Below, piece after piece: positions 1 through 5,786 of a stretch of 10,048 nucleotides of DNA. Both the position numbers and the translations under genes were made by a program. Position 1 is the stretch's first letter, and every line of letters starts with the position of its first letter. Below the pieces are notes generated by a model, which was not told the DNA's origin, did not search any database, and was given only the letters and a program-made list of their open reading frames with translations. Origin of the DNA: Clostridia bacterium (GTDB lineage Bacteria; Bacillota; Peptococcia; Peptococcales; SKKY01); the NCBI GenBank assembly GCA_007123515.1, contig SKKY01000189.1, forward strand, positions 1 through 10,048, written 5' to 3'.

Positions 1-192
1 AGAGCTAATTTAATGATCGATAATCGTCTTGATCTGGAGTCTTTTATAAATAAAGTGAACGAATATAATGCGAAGCCCCTTTCAAGTCTTACCGATGGTG
101 TTCATTTGCATACGATTGAAGTGATATCAGAAGAAGTGTTAAGCAAAATAAAAGAGAAGTTAAAAAAAGAGGGATTTTTTTTTTTTTTTTGA
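1..192 (+). CDS. niaR: NiaR-type transcriptional repressor of NAD biosynthesis, 3H domain, C-terminal part only
   Basis: The reading frame is open from base 1 to a TGA at 190-192, giving the last 63 codons of a gene that begins before the window. The segment matches my memory of the end of the 3H ligand-binding domain of NiaR (YrxA): an 'NLMIDNR' strand, a helix, then 'LSSLTDGVHLHTIE' with the paired histidines (bases 103-111) that give the domain two of its three H's, then a lysine-rich helix. NiaR proteins of Bacillota bind nicotinic acid and repress NAD synthesis or niacin uptake genes; the DNA-binding HTH half would lie upstream. The end is odd: the last five codons are all TTT, from a 16-base T run, so the C-terminus is five phenylalanines. 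The protein still ends near the family's usual length. The stop codon lies inside the -35 box of the next gene. The identification rests on this short piece only. Confidence 0.82.
   Translation, partial: RANLMIDNRLDLESFINKVNEYNAKPLSSLTDGVHLHTIEVISEEVLSKIKEKLKKEGFFFFF
175..190. repeat. Homopolymer tract of 16 T
   Basis: Sixteen consecutive T's close the niaR reading frame and run straight into GACA, so the tract supplies the first two bases of the mecA -35 box. A run of seven A's (about 162-168) lies a few bases upstream and could pair weakly with it, so the tract may double as a poor terminator tail, but there is no G+C stem. Such tracts are prone to slippage in replication, transcription and sequencing. 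Confidence 0.9.
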
Positions 193-216
193 CATAAATC
201 CTGTAACTATTATAAT
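189..216 (+). promoter_or_regulatory. Consensus sigma-A promoter for mecA
   Basis: A perfect TTGACA (189-194) and a perfect TATAAT (211-216) are separated by 16 bases, one short of the optimum. The A/T tract just upstream could act as an UP element. Transcription would begin near 223, leaving a leader of about 27 bases before the mecA start. The -35 box overlaps the niaR stop codon. Confidence 0.85.
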
Positions 217-235
217 GGATATACATTCCTCAAAC

Positions 236-241
236 AGGAGG
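236..241 (+). promoter_or_regulatory. Shine-Dalgarno site fixing the mecA start
   Basis: AGGAGG is followed by TG, giving a full match to the 16S rRNA tail. It lies 8 bases before the GTG at 250. The upstream in-frame GTG at 241 overlaps the site itself and cannot be the start, so the gene begins at 250. Confidence 0.9.
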
Positions 242-249
242 TGTTTGTT

Positions 250-852
250 GTGAAATTTAAAAGGATTAATGAAAACAAAATTCAGGTTATTATCAGTAAA
301 GATGACCTTGACAAAAAGAATGTACAAAAATGGGATTTAATGCCAAACAGCCAGAATGCACAGGAGCTTTTTCAGGATTTGCTCGAGCAGGCTTATGATG
401 AATGCGGATTCGAGGTGGATCCTGAGACACAGCTGATGGTAGAAGCGTATCCTATGACCATAGACAGCCTGATTGTTACCTTAACTAAAGTAAGCAAGGT
501 AGATAAATCATATTTTCAATCTTTTATCGACGAAGACCTCTTTGACGAGTACGATGAATTCGAGGAATTTATCGATATAGAGAGCGATGAACTGATTTAT
601 GAGTTTAAAGAATTAGATGATGTAATTGAGTTGGCCGGGCAGATTTCTCAGCTGTACTTTGGCAAATCAGACCTATATAAATTCCAGGGTCAATATTATC
701 TGGTTATAAAAAATCCGGAAAAAATGCTGGAAAGCACAATCGGAACTTTGGGCGAGTACGGAAATGTCGCCAGATTTCATGACTGCCTCTTATCAGAAAG
801 AGCGCAGATTATGATAAAAGATGACGCAATAAATAAATTATCTCAGGTATAA
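250..852 (+). CDS. mecA: MecA-type adaptor protein for ClpC protease
   Basis: The 200-residue product resembles MecA/YpbH adaptors of Bacillota (about 190-240 residues). These bind substrates such as ComK in Bacillus through the N-terminal domain and deliver them to the ClpC/ClpP protease through the C-terminal domain in the cytosol. The N-terminal domain (about 1-80) starts 'MKFKRINENKIQVIIS', like the MecA 'MEIERINE' opening, and has the 'AQELFQDLLEQAYDECGF' helix. A very acidic linker (about 84-113) follows. The C-terminal domain (about 114-200) has 'YEFKELDDVIELAGQ' and 'LYKFQGQYYLVI', typical of MecA. The start is GTG at 250, chosen from the ideal ribosome site. Expression is from the strong promoter at 189-216, and a hairpin over the stop codon should end most transcripts. 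Whether it is MecA or the YpbH paralogue, and what it targets here, cannot be told. Confidence 0.88.
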   Translation: MKFKRINENKIQVIISKDDLDKKNVQKWDLMPNSQNAQELFQDLLEQAYDECGFEVDPETQLMVEAYPMTIDSLIVTLTKVSKVDKSYFQSFIDEDLFDEYDEFEEFIDIESDELIYEFKELDDVIELAGQISQLYFGKSDLYKFQGQYYLVIKNPEKMLESTIGTLGEYGNVARFHDCLLSERAQIMIKDDAINKLSQV

Positions 853-878
853 AGCCCGTAAAGGGCTTTTTCCTTTTT
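851..878 (+). terminator. Rho-independent terminator (or attenuator) between mecA and nth
   Basis: The arms AAAGCCC (851-857) and GGGCTTT (863-869) form a perfect 7-bp stem around a 5-base loop, followed by TTTTT, CC and TTTTT. The stem begins inside the mecA TAA stop, so ribosomes finishing mecA could interfere with folding. Because nth starts at 891, this may act as a partial terminator within one transcription unit. Confidence 0.8.
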
Positions 879-890
879 CGGGGGGTTTTT

Positions 891-1547
891 ATGAAAGAAA
901 GGCAGAAGCGAATTTTAAAAAAACTTCGGATGTTGTATCCGGATGTAACCACTGCACTCGACTTTACTGATGCTTACCAGTTGCTGATAGCAACGATCCT
1001 TTCGGCTCAGACGACTGATTTGCAGGTTAATAAGGTTACCCGCGAACTCTTTAGCCAGTATCCCGATGCAGAAGCGTTGTCAAAAGCAGATCCGGACATT
1101 CTTGAAAAGATAATCAGAAGTATTGGTCTGTATAAGACAAAAACAAAAAATATAATGGCTACCGCTTTAATGGTAATGCAAACATACGGGGGTCAGGTTC
1201 CGGATTCGAGAGAGGCCCTTATGACACTTCCCGGAGTGGGAAGAAAAACAGCGAATGTGGTATTGAGCAATGCCTACCATATTCCTGCGATTGCCGTCGA
1301 TACCCATGTTTACAGGGTGGCAAAAAGGCTGGGCTTATCAAGTGGAAAAAATGTCCTGGAAGTAGAGAAAGAATTAATGGAACGGATACCTAAAAAAGAC
1401 TGGAATAAGTCTCATCACTGGTTAATCTGGCATGGACGCCGGGTTTGCAAAGCACAAACTCCGCTTTGTAAGGATTGTCAGTTGCAGAGTGATTGTCAAT
1501 ATTTTCAGGAGCAAAAACCATATGAAAAAAAAAGGAATCGTGTATAA
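891..1547 (+). CDS. nth: Endonuclease III, DNA glycosylase/AP lyase with [4Fe-4S] cluster
   Basis: This 218-residue protein removes oxidised pyrimidines from DNA and nicks the abasic site in base-excision repair. It is nearly collinear with E. coli Nth. The helix-hairpin-helix 'LPGVGRKTANVVL' (113-125) carries the catalytic lysine K119, and 'AVDTHVYRVAKRLGL' carries the catalytic aspartate D137. C186, C193, C196 and C202 form the C-x6-C-x2-C-x5-C cluster motif. Each of these is one residue before its E. coli counterpart. The N-terminal 'ILSAQTTD' motif is also intact. The ATG at 891 is preceded by a run of six G's (880-885) as ribosome site. Only about 12 bases separate it from the upstream terminator, so it has no room for its own promoter there and must depend on readthrough from mecA or a promoter inside mecA. 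It appears intact. Confidence 0.96.
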   Translation: MKERQKRILKKLRMLYPDVTTALDFTDAYQLLIATILSAQTTDLQVNKVTRELFSQYPDAEALSKADPDILEKIIRSIGLYKTKTKNIMATALMVMQTYGGQVPDSREALMTLPGVGRKTANVVLSNAYHIPAIAVDTHVYRVAKRLGLSSGKNVLEVEKELMERIPKKDWNKSHHWLIWHGRRVCKAQTPLCKDCQLQSDCQYFQEQKPYEKKRNRV

Positions 1548-1548
1548 T
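1543..1548 (+). promoter_or_regulatory. Possible -10 box for the folD unit
   Basis: A perfect TATAAT overlaps the nth stop codon about 58 bases before folD. No recognisable -35 box stands at 16-18 bases upstream (the bases there read around ATATGA). It is therefore weak evidence for a separate folD promoter, though the 58-base gap and lack of a terminator after nth leave either readthrough or a local start possible. Confidence 0.3.
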
Positions 1549-1605
1549 AGGAATCAGAAATAAAAATCAGAAAAAAATGCAGGGATATGTACAGGGGGAT
1601 AAATT

Positions 1606-2463
1606 ATGGCAGTTATTTTAGACGGAAAACAGATAGCAGAAAAAATCAGACAGGAAATAAAAACGGAGACTCAAAAAGTCATTGCAGACAATAATAAAAA
1701 GCCAGGATTAGCGGTGGTTATTGTCGGTGAAGATCCGGCATCTTCAATTTATGTAAGAAATAAGGAGAAGGCTGCAAATGAAGTTGGATTCTTTTCTGTG
1801 GTTGAACGTTTGGAAGATACAGTTACCCAGGAAGAGTTGTTACAAGTGGTTAAACGTCTTAATCAAAACGATGAGATTCACGGAATTCTTGTTCAGTTGC
1901 CGCTGCCAAAACATATTGATGAAAAAGAAATTATAAACGCCATTGACTATCGTAAGGACGTGGATGGTTTTCATCCTCTAAATGCAGGAGCCCTGATGGT
2001 CGGTGATAAAGGATTAGTCTCTTGTACACCGAAGGGATGCATTCGTTTGATTAAGGAAACGGGCATTGAAATATCCGGTAAAAAAGCCGTTGTTGTCGGC
2101 AGAAGTAATATTGTAGGAAAGCCGGTAGCTCTTTTATTGCTACAGGAGAGTGCAACAGTAACGATTTGTCATTCCAGAACAAAGGATCTGGCTGCAGAAC
2201 TTGCCGCGGCAGATATTGTTGTAGCTGCTGTTGGTGTGCCTAACCTTGTTAAGGGTGCGATGATTAAAGAGGGTGCTGTGGTGATTGATGTGGGCATTAA
2301 TCGTCTTGAAGACGGAAAATTATGTGGTGATGTTGAATTTGAAGAGGCCTCAAAAAAAGCCGGCTACATTACACCGGTTCCCGGCGGAGTGGGTCCCCTT
2401 ACGATTGCTATGTTACTGCAGAATACACTTGAAGCCTATAAGATGGCAGAGATAAAACTTTAG
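1606..2463 (+). CDS. folD: Bifunctional 5,10-methylene-THF dehydrogenase/5,10-methenyl-THF cyclohydrolase
   Basis: This 285-residue cytosolic enzyme interconverts 5,10-methylene-, 5,10-methenyl- and 10-formyl-tetrahydrofolate using NAD(P), supplying one-carbon units for purines, formyl-Met-tRNA and, in acetogens, the methyl branch. All family signatures are present: 'YVRNKEKA' with Y49 and K53, 'VQLPLP' with Q97, 'KDVDGFHPLN' with D120, the cofactor-binding 'VVGRSNIVGKPVA' (163-175), 'CHSRT' (188-192), 'DVGINR' (228-233) and the closing 'PVPGGVGPLTIAMLL' (257-271). Numbering is one less than E. coli FolD. The ATG at 1606 follows CAGGGGGAT at a suitable distance. It leads a tight run of four genes with only 10 bases to the next one. 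The cofactor preference (NAD or NADP) cannot be read by eye. Confidence 0.97.
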   Translation: MAVILDGKQIAEKIRQEIKTETQKVIADNNKKPGLAVVIVGEDPASSIYVRNKEKAANEVGFFSVVERLEDTVTQEELLQVVKRLNQNDEIHGILVQLPLPKHIDEKEIINAIDYRKDVDGFHPLNAGALMVGDKGLVSCTPKGCIRLIKETGIEISGKKAVVVGRSNIVGKPVALLLLQESATVTICHSRTKDLAAELAAADIVVAAVGVPNLVKGAMIKEGAVVIDVGINRLEDGKLCGDVEFEEASKKAGYITPVPGGVGPLTIAMLLQNTLEAYKMAEIKL

Positions 2464-2466
2464 GAG
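2462..2466 (+). promoter_or_regulatory. Shine-Dalgarno site deciding the start of the unknown gene
   Basis: AGGAG overlaps the folD stop codon TAG. It is 7 bases from the ATG at 2474 but only 1 base from the in-frame ATG at 2468, so 2474 is the likely start. Confidence 0.75.
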
Positions 2467-2473
2467 AATGATT

Positions 2474-3004
2474 ATGGATCGGAAAGAAAAAGATGCTTTA
2501 ATTCTGGGAGAAGTTGAAAAAATCGAGCAATATGCTTTGAAATTAATAGAAAGTCTGGAATCTGAGCTAAAAGATGATTTGCAACAGGTACTGGTGTTAC
2601 AGGCCTTAAAAAAAATACAAACATCAAGAAGGTCCATAGAGGAGATCAGCAGACCCTGTCGATTATTGCTGGAGCATTTTTCTTTTTTTCAGCAGGACTA
2701 CTCTCATTCTGTAGGATACAAGGTCGGGCAATACCTGGAAGGGCGTGCCGTTTTTATGGGCTTTATTTTAGAGGAATGGGGAAATGTCGTTTTAAACCTG
2801 GGCAATATCCGTTTAAAATGGAGGGATGAAGACTACTTTTATTTATTTTATCCCGATAAGATTATGCTGAAGTCTAAAAATAGAACAAACCCGGACATTT
2901 ACCTGTCCTTTACATTTAGCTTGAATTATACAAAAGTGCATAAAAAGTTTGAAGACATTCAATCAGATGAGCAAGTTGAATATTGGCATGAGGACATAGA
3001 CTAA
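2474..3004 (+). CDS. Unrecognised 176-residue protein, helical N-terminus and beta-rich C-terminus
   Basis: I do not recognise this protein. It has no signal peptide and no membrane segment, so it is probably cytosolic. Residues 3-58 are charged, heptad-like and probably a long helix or coiled coil ('GEVEKIEQYALKLIESLESEL'-type repeats of I/L with E/K). An 'RPCRLLLEHFSFF' stretch (60-72) follows, then a region rich in alternating hydrophobic residues from about 90 to 155 ('AVFMGFILEEWGNVVLNLG', 'YFYLFYPDKIML', 'IYLSFTFSLNY') that looks like a small beta domain. The tail is acidic. There is a single cysteine (C62) and no metal or nucleotide motif. It sits 10 bases after folD and 19 before a permease gene, so it is co-transcribed with them. 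Codon use looks like its neighbours. It might be a regulatory or scaffold protein, but no function can be claimed. Confidence 0.85.
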   Translation: MDRKEKDALILGEVEKIEQYALKLIESLESELKDDLQQVLVLQALKKIQTSRRSIEEISRPCRLLLEHFSFFQQDYSHSVGYKVGQYLEGRAVFMGFILEEWGNVVLNLGNIRLKWRDEDYFYLFYPDKIMLKSKNRTNPDIYLSFTFSLNYTKVHKKFEDIQSDEQVEYWHEDID

Positions 3005-3023
3005 CAAAATTGGAGTGTTACAG

Positions 3024-4250
3024 ATGGAAGGCATCAGAGTCCTGCTTATTTTTGTAGCCATGATTTACTTATTGCAAAAAAAAGTTAATACAGGGATTGT
3101 GATGGTGATCGGGTCTCTTTTTTTTGGAATTCTATACTTGATGAATCCCTTTGAAGTAGCAGAGATTGCAGTCAGAACCCTTTTTTTACGAAATACATTG
3201 GAGCTAATCCTGATCTTGTTATTGATCTCGGGATTAGAGTTTGTGTTACGGGTCAGTGGTTTAATGCCTAATATGATTAGAGCTCTAAAAGGGCTCGTTA
3301 GCGATTCAAGAGTGATTATGGCTTTCTTGCCGGCACTTTTAGGTTTGTTGCCTTCACCGGGCGGGGCCCGTTTTTCTGCACCCATGGTCGGGGATGTTGC
3401 CCGCCAGATTACCTCCCTTGATGAGGATCAAAAAAGTCTGATTAATTATTGGTTCAGACATATTTGGGAATACATATTTCCGCTGTATCCGGGTTTATTA
3501 CTTGCAGCGGCCTTTATAGAAAGAGATCTGGGCGAGATATTTATAGTAAACTTTCCGTTTACGGTATTATCGTTACTTATCGGATTTGCTTTTTGTTTTA
3601 GAAGTTTAGAGGAAAAGGAGGTTAAAACAGTCTATACCGGTCCAAGGGAAAGCCTTTGGAGAAATTTTTTAAGCGGCATAGCTCCTATTTTGTTTATCAT
3701 CATTACCGTTGTCTTTTTGCAAGTTCCGATTGTAATGTCTTTGTTATCTGTCATTATCATTGTTTTTATATGGCAGAGAATATCGGATAAAGAAATTACT
3801 AATTTGGTAAAGACAGCATTTTCTGTAAACATGGTAATCCTTGTTTTTGGCGTTATCTTTTTTAGGAATATGATGGAGGCCAGCGGGGGTTTTGCTGAAG
3901 TCATTCAGGTTATAGAAAATTTCGGGATACCACCTGTTTTGGTGGTAGCTATTTTGCCGTTGATCACCGGACTTCTTACAGGTATGGTTCTTCCGATGGT
4001 CAGCATCAGTTTTCCGATTTTGATCGGGTTTATTAATACCGGCGCTGATGTCAGCTGGCCGTTATTTGCGCTTGCTTTTTCTTTTGGATTCTCAGGCGTT
4101 ATGTTATCACCCCTGCATCTTTGTTTCTTGCTGACCATTGATCATTTCAAAGCCGGATTTAACAGAACTTATAGGTTGCTTCTGGTTCCTCAGCTAACCT
4201 TTATGGTTTGTGCATTCATCGTTTACCGCATCTATCTAATGATTTACTAA
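3024..4250 (+). CDS. DUF401 family integral membrane protein, probable organic-anion permease
   Basis: This very hydrophobic 408-residue protein has roughly ten membrane segments and no signal peptide. The hallmark is 'LPSPGGARFSAPMV' (109-122), a re-entrant-loop-like segment I associate with the DUF401 family, which resembles ion-transporter/gluconate-type carriers. A related 'GFSGVMLSPLHLC' (355-367) sits in the second half, as expected of a two-fold repeated transporter. A polar loop at about 193-212 divides the halves. The family's substrate is not established, and nothing here names one. I start it at ATG 3024, 8 bases after GGAG (3012-3015). The GTG at 3015 lies within that ribosome site. 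It is directly followed, after 31 bases, by a second transporter gene, and both probably share the folD transcript. Confidence 0.8.
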   Translation: MEGIRVLLIFVAMIYLLQKKVNTGIVMVIGSLFFGILYLMNPFEVAEIAVRTLFLRNTLELILILLLISGLEFVLRVSGLMPNMIRALKGLVSDSRVIMAFLPALLGLLPSPGGARFSAPMVGDVARQITSLDEDQKSLINYWFRHIWEYIFPLYPGLLLAAAFIERDLGEIFIVNFPFTVLSLLIGFAFCFRSLEEKEVKTVYTGPRESLWRNFLSGIAPILFIIITVVFLQVPIVMSLLSVIIIVFIWQRISDKEITNLVKTAFSVNMVILVFGVIFFRNMMEASGGFAEVIQVIENFGIPPVLVVAILPLITGLLTGMVLPMVSISFPILIGFINTGADVSWPLFALAFSFGFSGVMLSPLHLCFLLTIDHFKAGFNRTYRLLLVPQLTFMVCAFIVYRIYLMIY

Positions 4251-4267
4251 AATAACAACATGAGCCT

Positions 4268-4278
4268 GGGGGGGCGGG
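4268..4278 (+). promoter_or_regulatory. G-rich ribosome site before the symporter
   Basis: Seven consecutive G's (4268-4274), a C and three more G's end 3 bases before the ATG at 4282. No AGGAGG-like site is present, so the G run must serve as Shine-Dalgarno sequence. A homopolymer of this kind could slip. Confidence 0.5.
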
Positions 4279-4281
4279 AAA

Positions 4282-5676
4282 ATGTTATCATCTATTCATA
4301 TTACCAGTATTGTACTAACATTACTTGCAGTAACCGCACTTGGAATTTATTCTGTAAAAAAAGTAAGTACGGCCAGTGATTTTGCCGTAGGAGGAAAAAG
4401 CGTAGGTGTGCCGCTTCTTGTCGGTACTCTTGTCGGTACAATTGCCGGCGGGGCATCAACGGTAGGTACGGCTCAACTGGCCTATACATATGGAATGAGC
4501 GCCTGGTGGTTTACACTGGGAGCCGGTATCGCTCTTGTTTTGCTGGGACTGTTTATGGCAAAACCATTAAGACAGAGTGAGGCAACAACCGTACCGGAAT
4601 TATTGGGCAGCGCTTATGGGCCAAAAGCGATTCCACCGGCGAGCATTTTTTCATCAATCGGAATCTTTTTAAATATCGTAGGACAAATTCTGTCGGCAGT
4701 GGCGATATTTACAGCTGTTTTTAGCATGTCTCCATTTTTGGCAGCTGTTATTTCTGTATTACTAGTTATTTTTTATGTCATTTTCGGAGGCGTGTGGGGA
4801 ACCGGCATGGTCGGGATCCTAAAAACCGTTCTGATTTACGGTTCAATGCTTGTCATTGGTATTATAGCGGTTTCAAATGCCGGTGGCTTTAGTGGGTATA
4901 CCGCGAATTTGTCGTACCATCCTAATTTCAGTTTGTTCGGAAGAGGCGTGGCGGTGGATCTGGCTGCCGGGTTTTCATTAGTGGTTGGGGTGATTTCCAC
5001 CCAAACCTATCTGCAAGCGATGTTTAGTGGACGGACATACAAAGAATCAAAAAAAGCGGCTATCATTTCCGGATTGCTGATGCCGCCGCTTGGCGTTGGC
5101 GGAATTCTTGTCGGGTTATACATGAAGATTCATTATCCGGGTATTGTGCCTAAAGAAGCGTTGCCGTTATTCATTCTCACCTATCTTCCTGACTGGATAG
5201 GGGGAGTGGTTTTAGCCGCGATTATCATTTCTGTAGTAGGAACCGGAGCAGGTCTTGTTTTAGGAATTGCGACGATGTTAAGCCGTGATATCTACAAAGG
5301 TATTTTCAGAAAAGATGCATTGGATCATCAGGTCCTTTTCTTTAGCCGCCTGGCTATTATTCTTGTTACCGGACTAACGCTGGTCTTTACCATAGGGAAT
5401 ATGGATTCTTTAATTTTACAATGGAGTTTCCTTTCTATGGGGCTAAGGGGAGCTACGATTTGCTTTCCTCTTCTTGGAGCCTTATTCTTTAAACCATATA
5501 TCAGGCCAAAGGCTGCTATCCTGGCTATCGGGGTCGCACCGGCAGCGTCAATTCTTTGGGCTTTGTTTTTACCGGGACTACTCGATCCTTTATATGTAGG
5601 TCTTATCCTTAGTGCCTTGATTATTACCGCCGGAAGTTTTGGATATATTCAGAGAAAAGATATTGCTAAAAGTTAA
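4282..5676 (+). CDS. Sodium:solute symporter (SSS family)
   Basis: This 464-residue membrane protein with about 12-13 membrane helices fits the SSS family (PutP, PanF and relatives, about 460-530 residues), which drives uptake of a small solute with the sodium gradient. The family layout is visible. The first core helix is 'VGTLVGTIAGGASTVGTAQLAY' (48-69, paraphrased), and 'SEATTVPELLGSAYG' (99-113) matches the usual 'T.PE.L..RYG' loop. 'FYVIFGGVWGTGMVGILKTV' and the eighth helix, ending in 'SRDIYKG' (334-340), match the family's '(T/S)xDIYK' ending. In that eighth helix the usual Ser-Thr pair of the sodium site reads Gly-Thr (G320-T321). The substrate is unknown; the pairing with a DUF401 permease and folD does not settle it. 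It is the last gene of its transcription unit, with a hairpin just downstream. Confidence 0.88.
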   Translation: MLSSIHITSIVLTLLAVTALGIYSVKKVSTASDFAVGGKSVGVPLLVGTLVGTIAGGASTVGTAQLAYTYGMSAWWFTLGAGIALVLLGLFMAKPLRQSEATTVPELLGSAYGPKAIPPASIFSSIGIFLNIVGQILSAVAIFTAVFSMSPFLAAVISVLLVIFYVIFGGVWGTGMVGILKTVLIYGSMLVIGIIAVSNAGGFSGYTANLSYHPNFSLFGRGVAVDLAAGFSLVVGVISTQTYLQAMFSGRTYKESKKAAIISGLLMPPLGVGGILVGLYMKIHYPGIVPKEALPLFILTYLPDWIGGVVLAAIIISVVGTGAGLVLGIATMLSRDIYKGIFRKDALDHQVLFFSRLAIILVTGLTLVFTIGNMDSLILQWSFLSMGLRGATICFPLLGALFFKPYIRPKAAILAIGVAPAASILWALFLPGLLDPLYVGLILSALIITAGSFGYIQRKDIAKS

Positions 5677-5696
5677 TAAATACAGTATATTCTTAT

Positions 5697-5735
5697 GGAG
5701 ATGATTTCTGTTTTATAACAGGAATCATTTTCATT
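5697..5735 (+). terminator. Hairpin terminator after the symporter gene
   Basis: ATGATTTCTG (5701-5710) pairs with CAGGAATCAT (5719-5728) with one G-T wobble around an 8-base A/T loop. Pairing continues outward through several more pairs with wobbles (5697-5700 with 5729-5732). The U tract is short (TTTT then CATT), so efficiency may be modest. Confidence 0.6.
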
Positions 5736-5738
5736 GTG

Positions 5739-5766
5739 ATTATCATACAGTCTTTCGGCTGATAAT
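5739..5766. promoter_or_regulatory. Inverted repeat over a possible promoter of the ytoI-like gene
   Basis: ATTATCA (5739-5745) and its exact reverse complement TGATAAT (5760-5766) are 14 bases apart. A weak promoter could use TTATCA (5740-5745) as -35 and TAATAT (5763-5768) as -10 with a 17-base spacer, so the two arms would cover both boxes. It could be an operator, possibly for the HTH protein encoded next. The repeat is short enough to be chance. Confidence 0.4.
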
Positions 5767-5773
5767 ATAGTAT

Positions 5774-5778
5774 AGGGG
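5774..5778 (+). promoter_or_regulatory. Shine-Dalgarno site pointing to a TTG start
   Basis: AGGGG followed by TGAT lies 8 bases before the TTG at 5787. The in-frame GTG at 5778 overlaps it and cannot be used. Starting at 5787 gives 'MGLTKHEVIL', close to the remembered start of B. subtilis YtoI ('MATKHEQIL'). Confidence 0.75.
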
Positions 5779-5786
5779 TGATTTGT

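Noticed and set aside
241..249. GTG at 241 as an earlier mecA start, adding MFV
   Set aside because: It overlaps the AGGAGG ribosome site; GTG at 250 is correctly spaced and gives the family-like N-terminus.
1552..1573. Direct repeat AATCAGAAA twice (1552-1560 and 1565-1573) before folD
   Set aside because: Nine-base, A-rich and only two copies; most likely chance in low-complexity DNA, with no regulator suggested.
1548..1605. Riboswitch (for example THF type) in the folD leader
   Set aside because: Only 58 bases, A-rich, without stems or a terminator; too short for a known folate riboswitch.
2413..2637. Minus-strand open frame of 74 codons across the folD end and the unknown gene
   Set aside because: It overlaps two well-supported plus-strand genes, has low-complexity composition and no ribosome site; a shadow frame.
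3065..4138. Three minus-strand open frames inside the DUF401 gene
   Set aside because: Their translations are Lys/Thr/Ile-rich mirror products of hydrophobic codons and resemble no protein; shadows of the permease gene.
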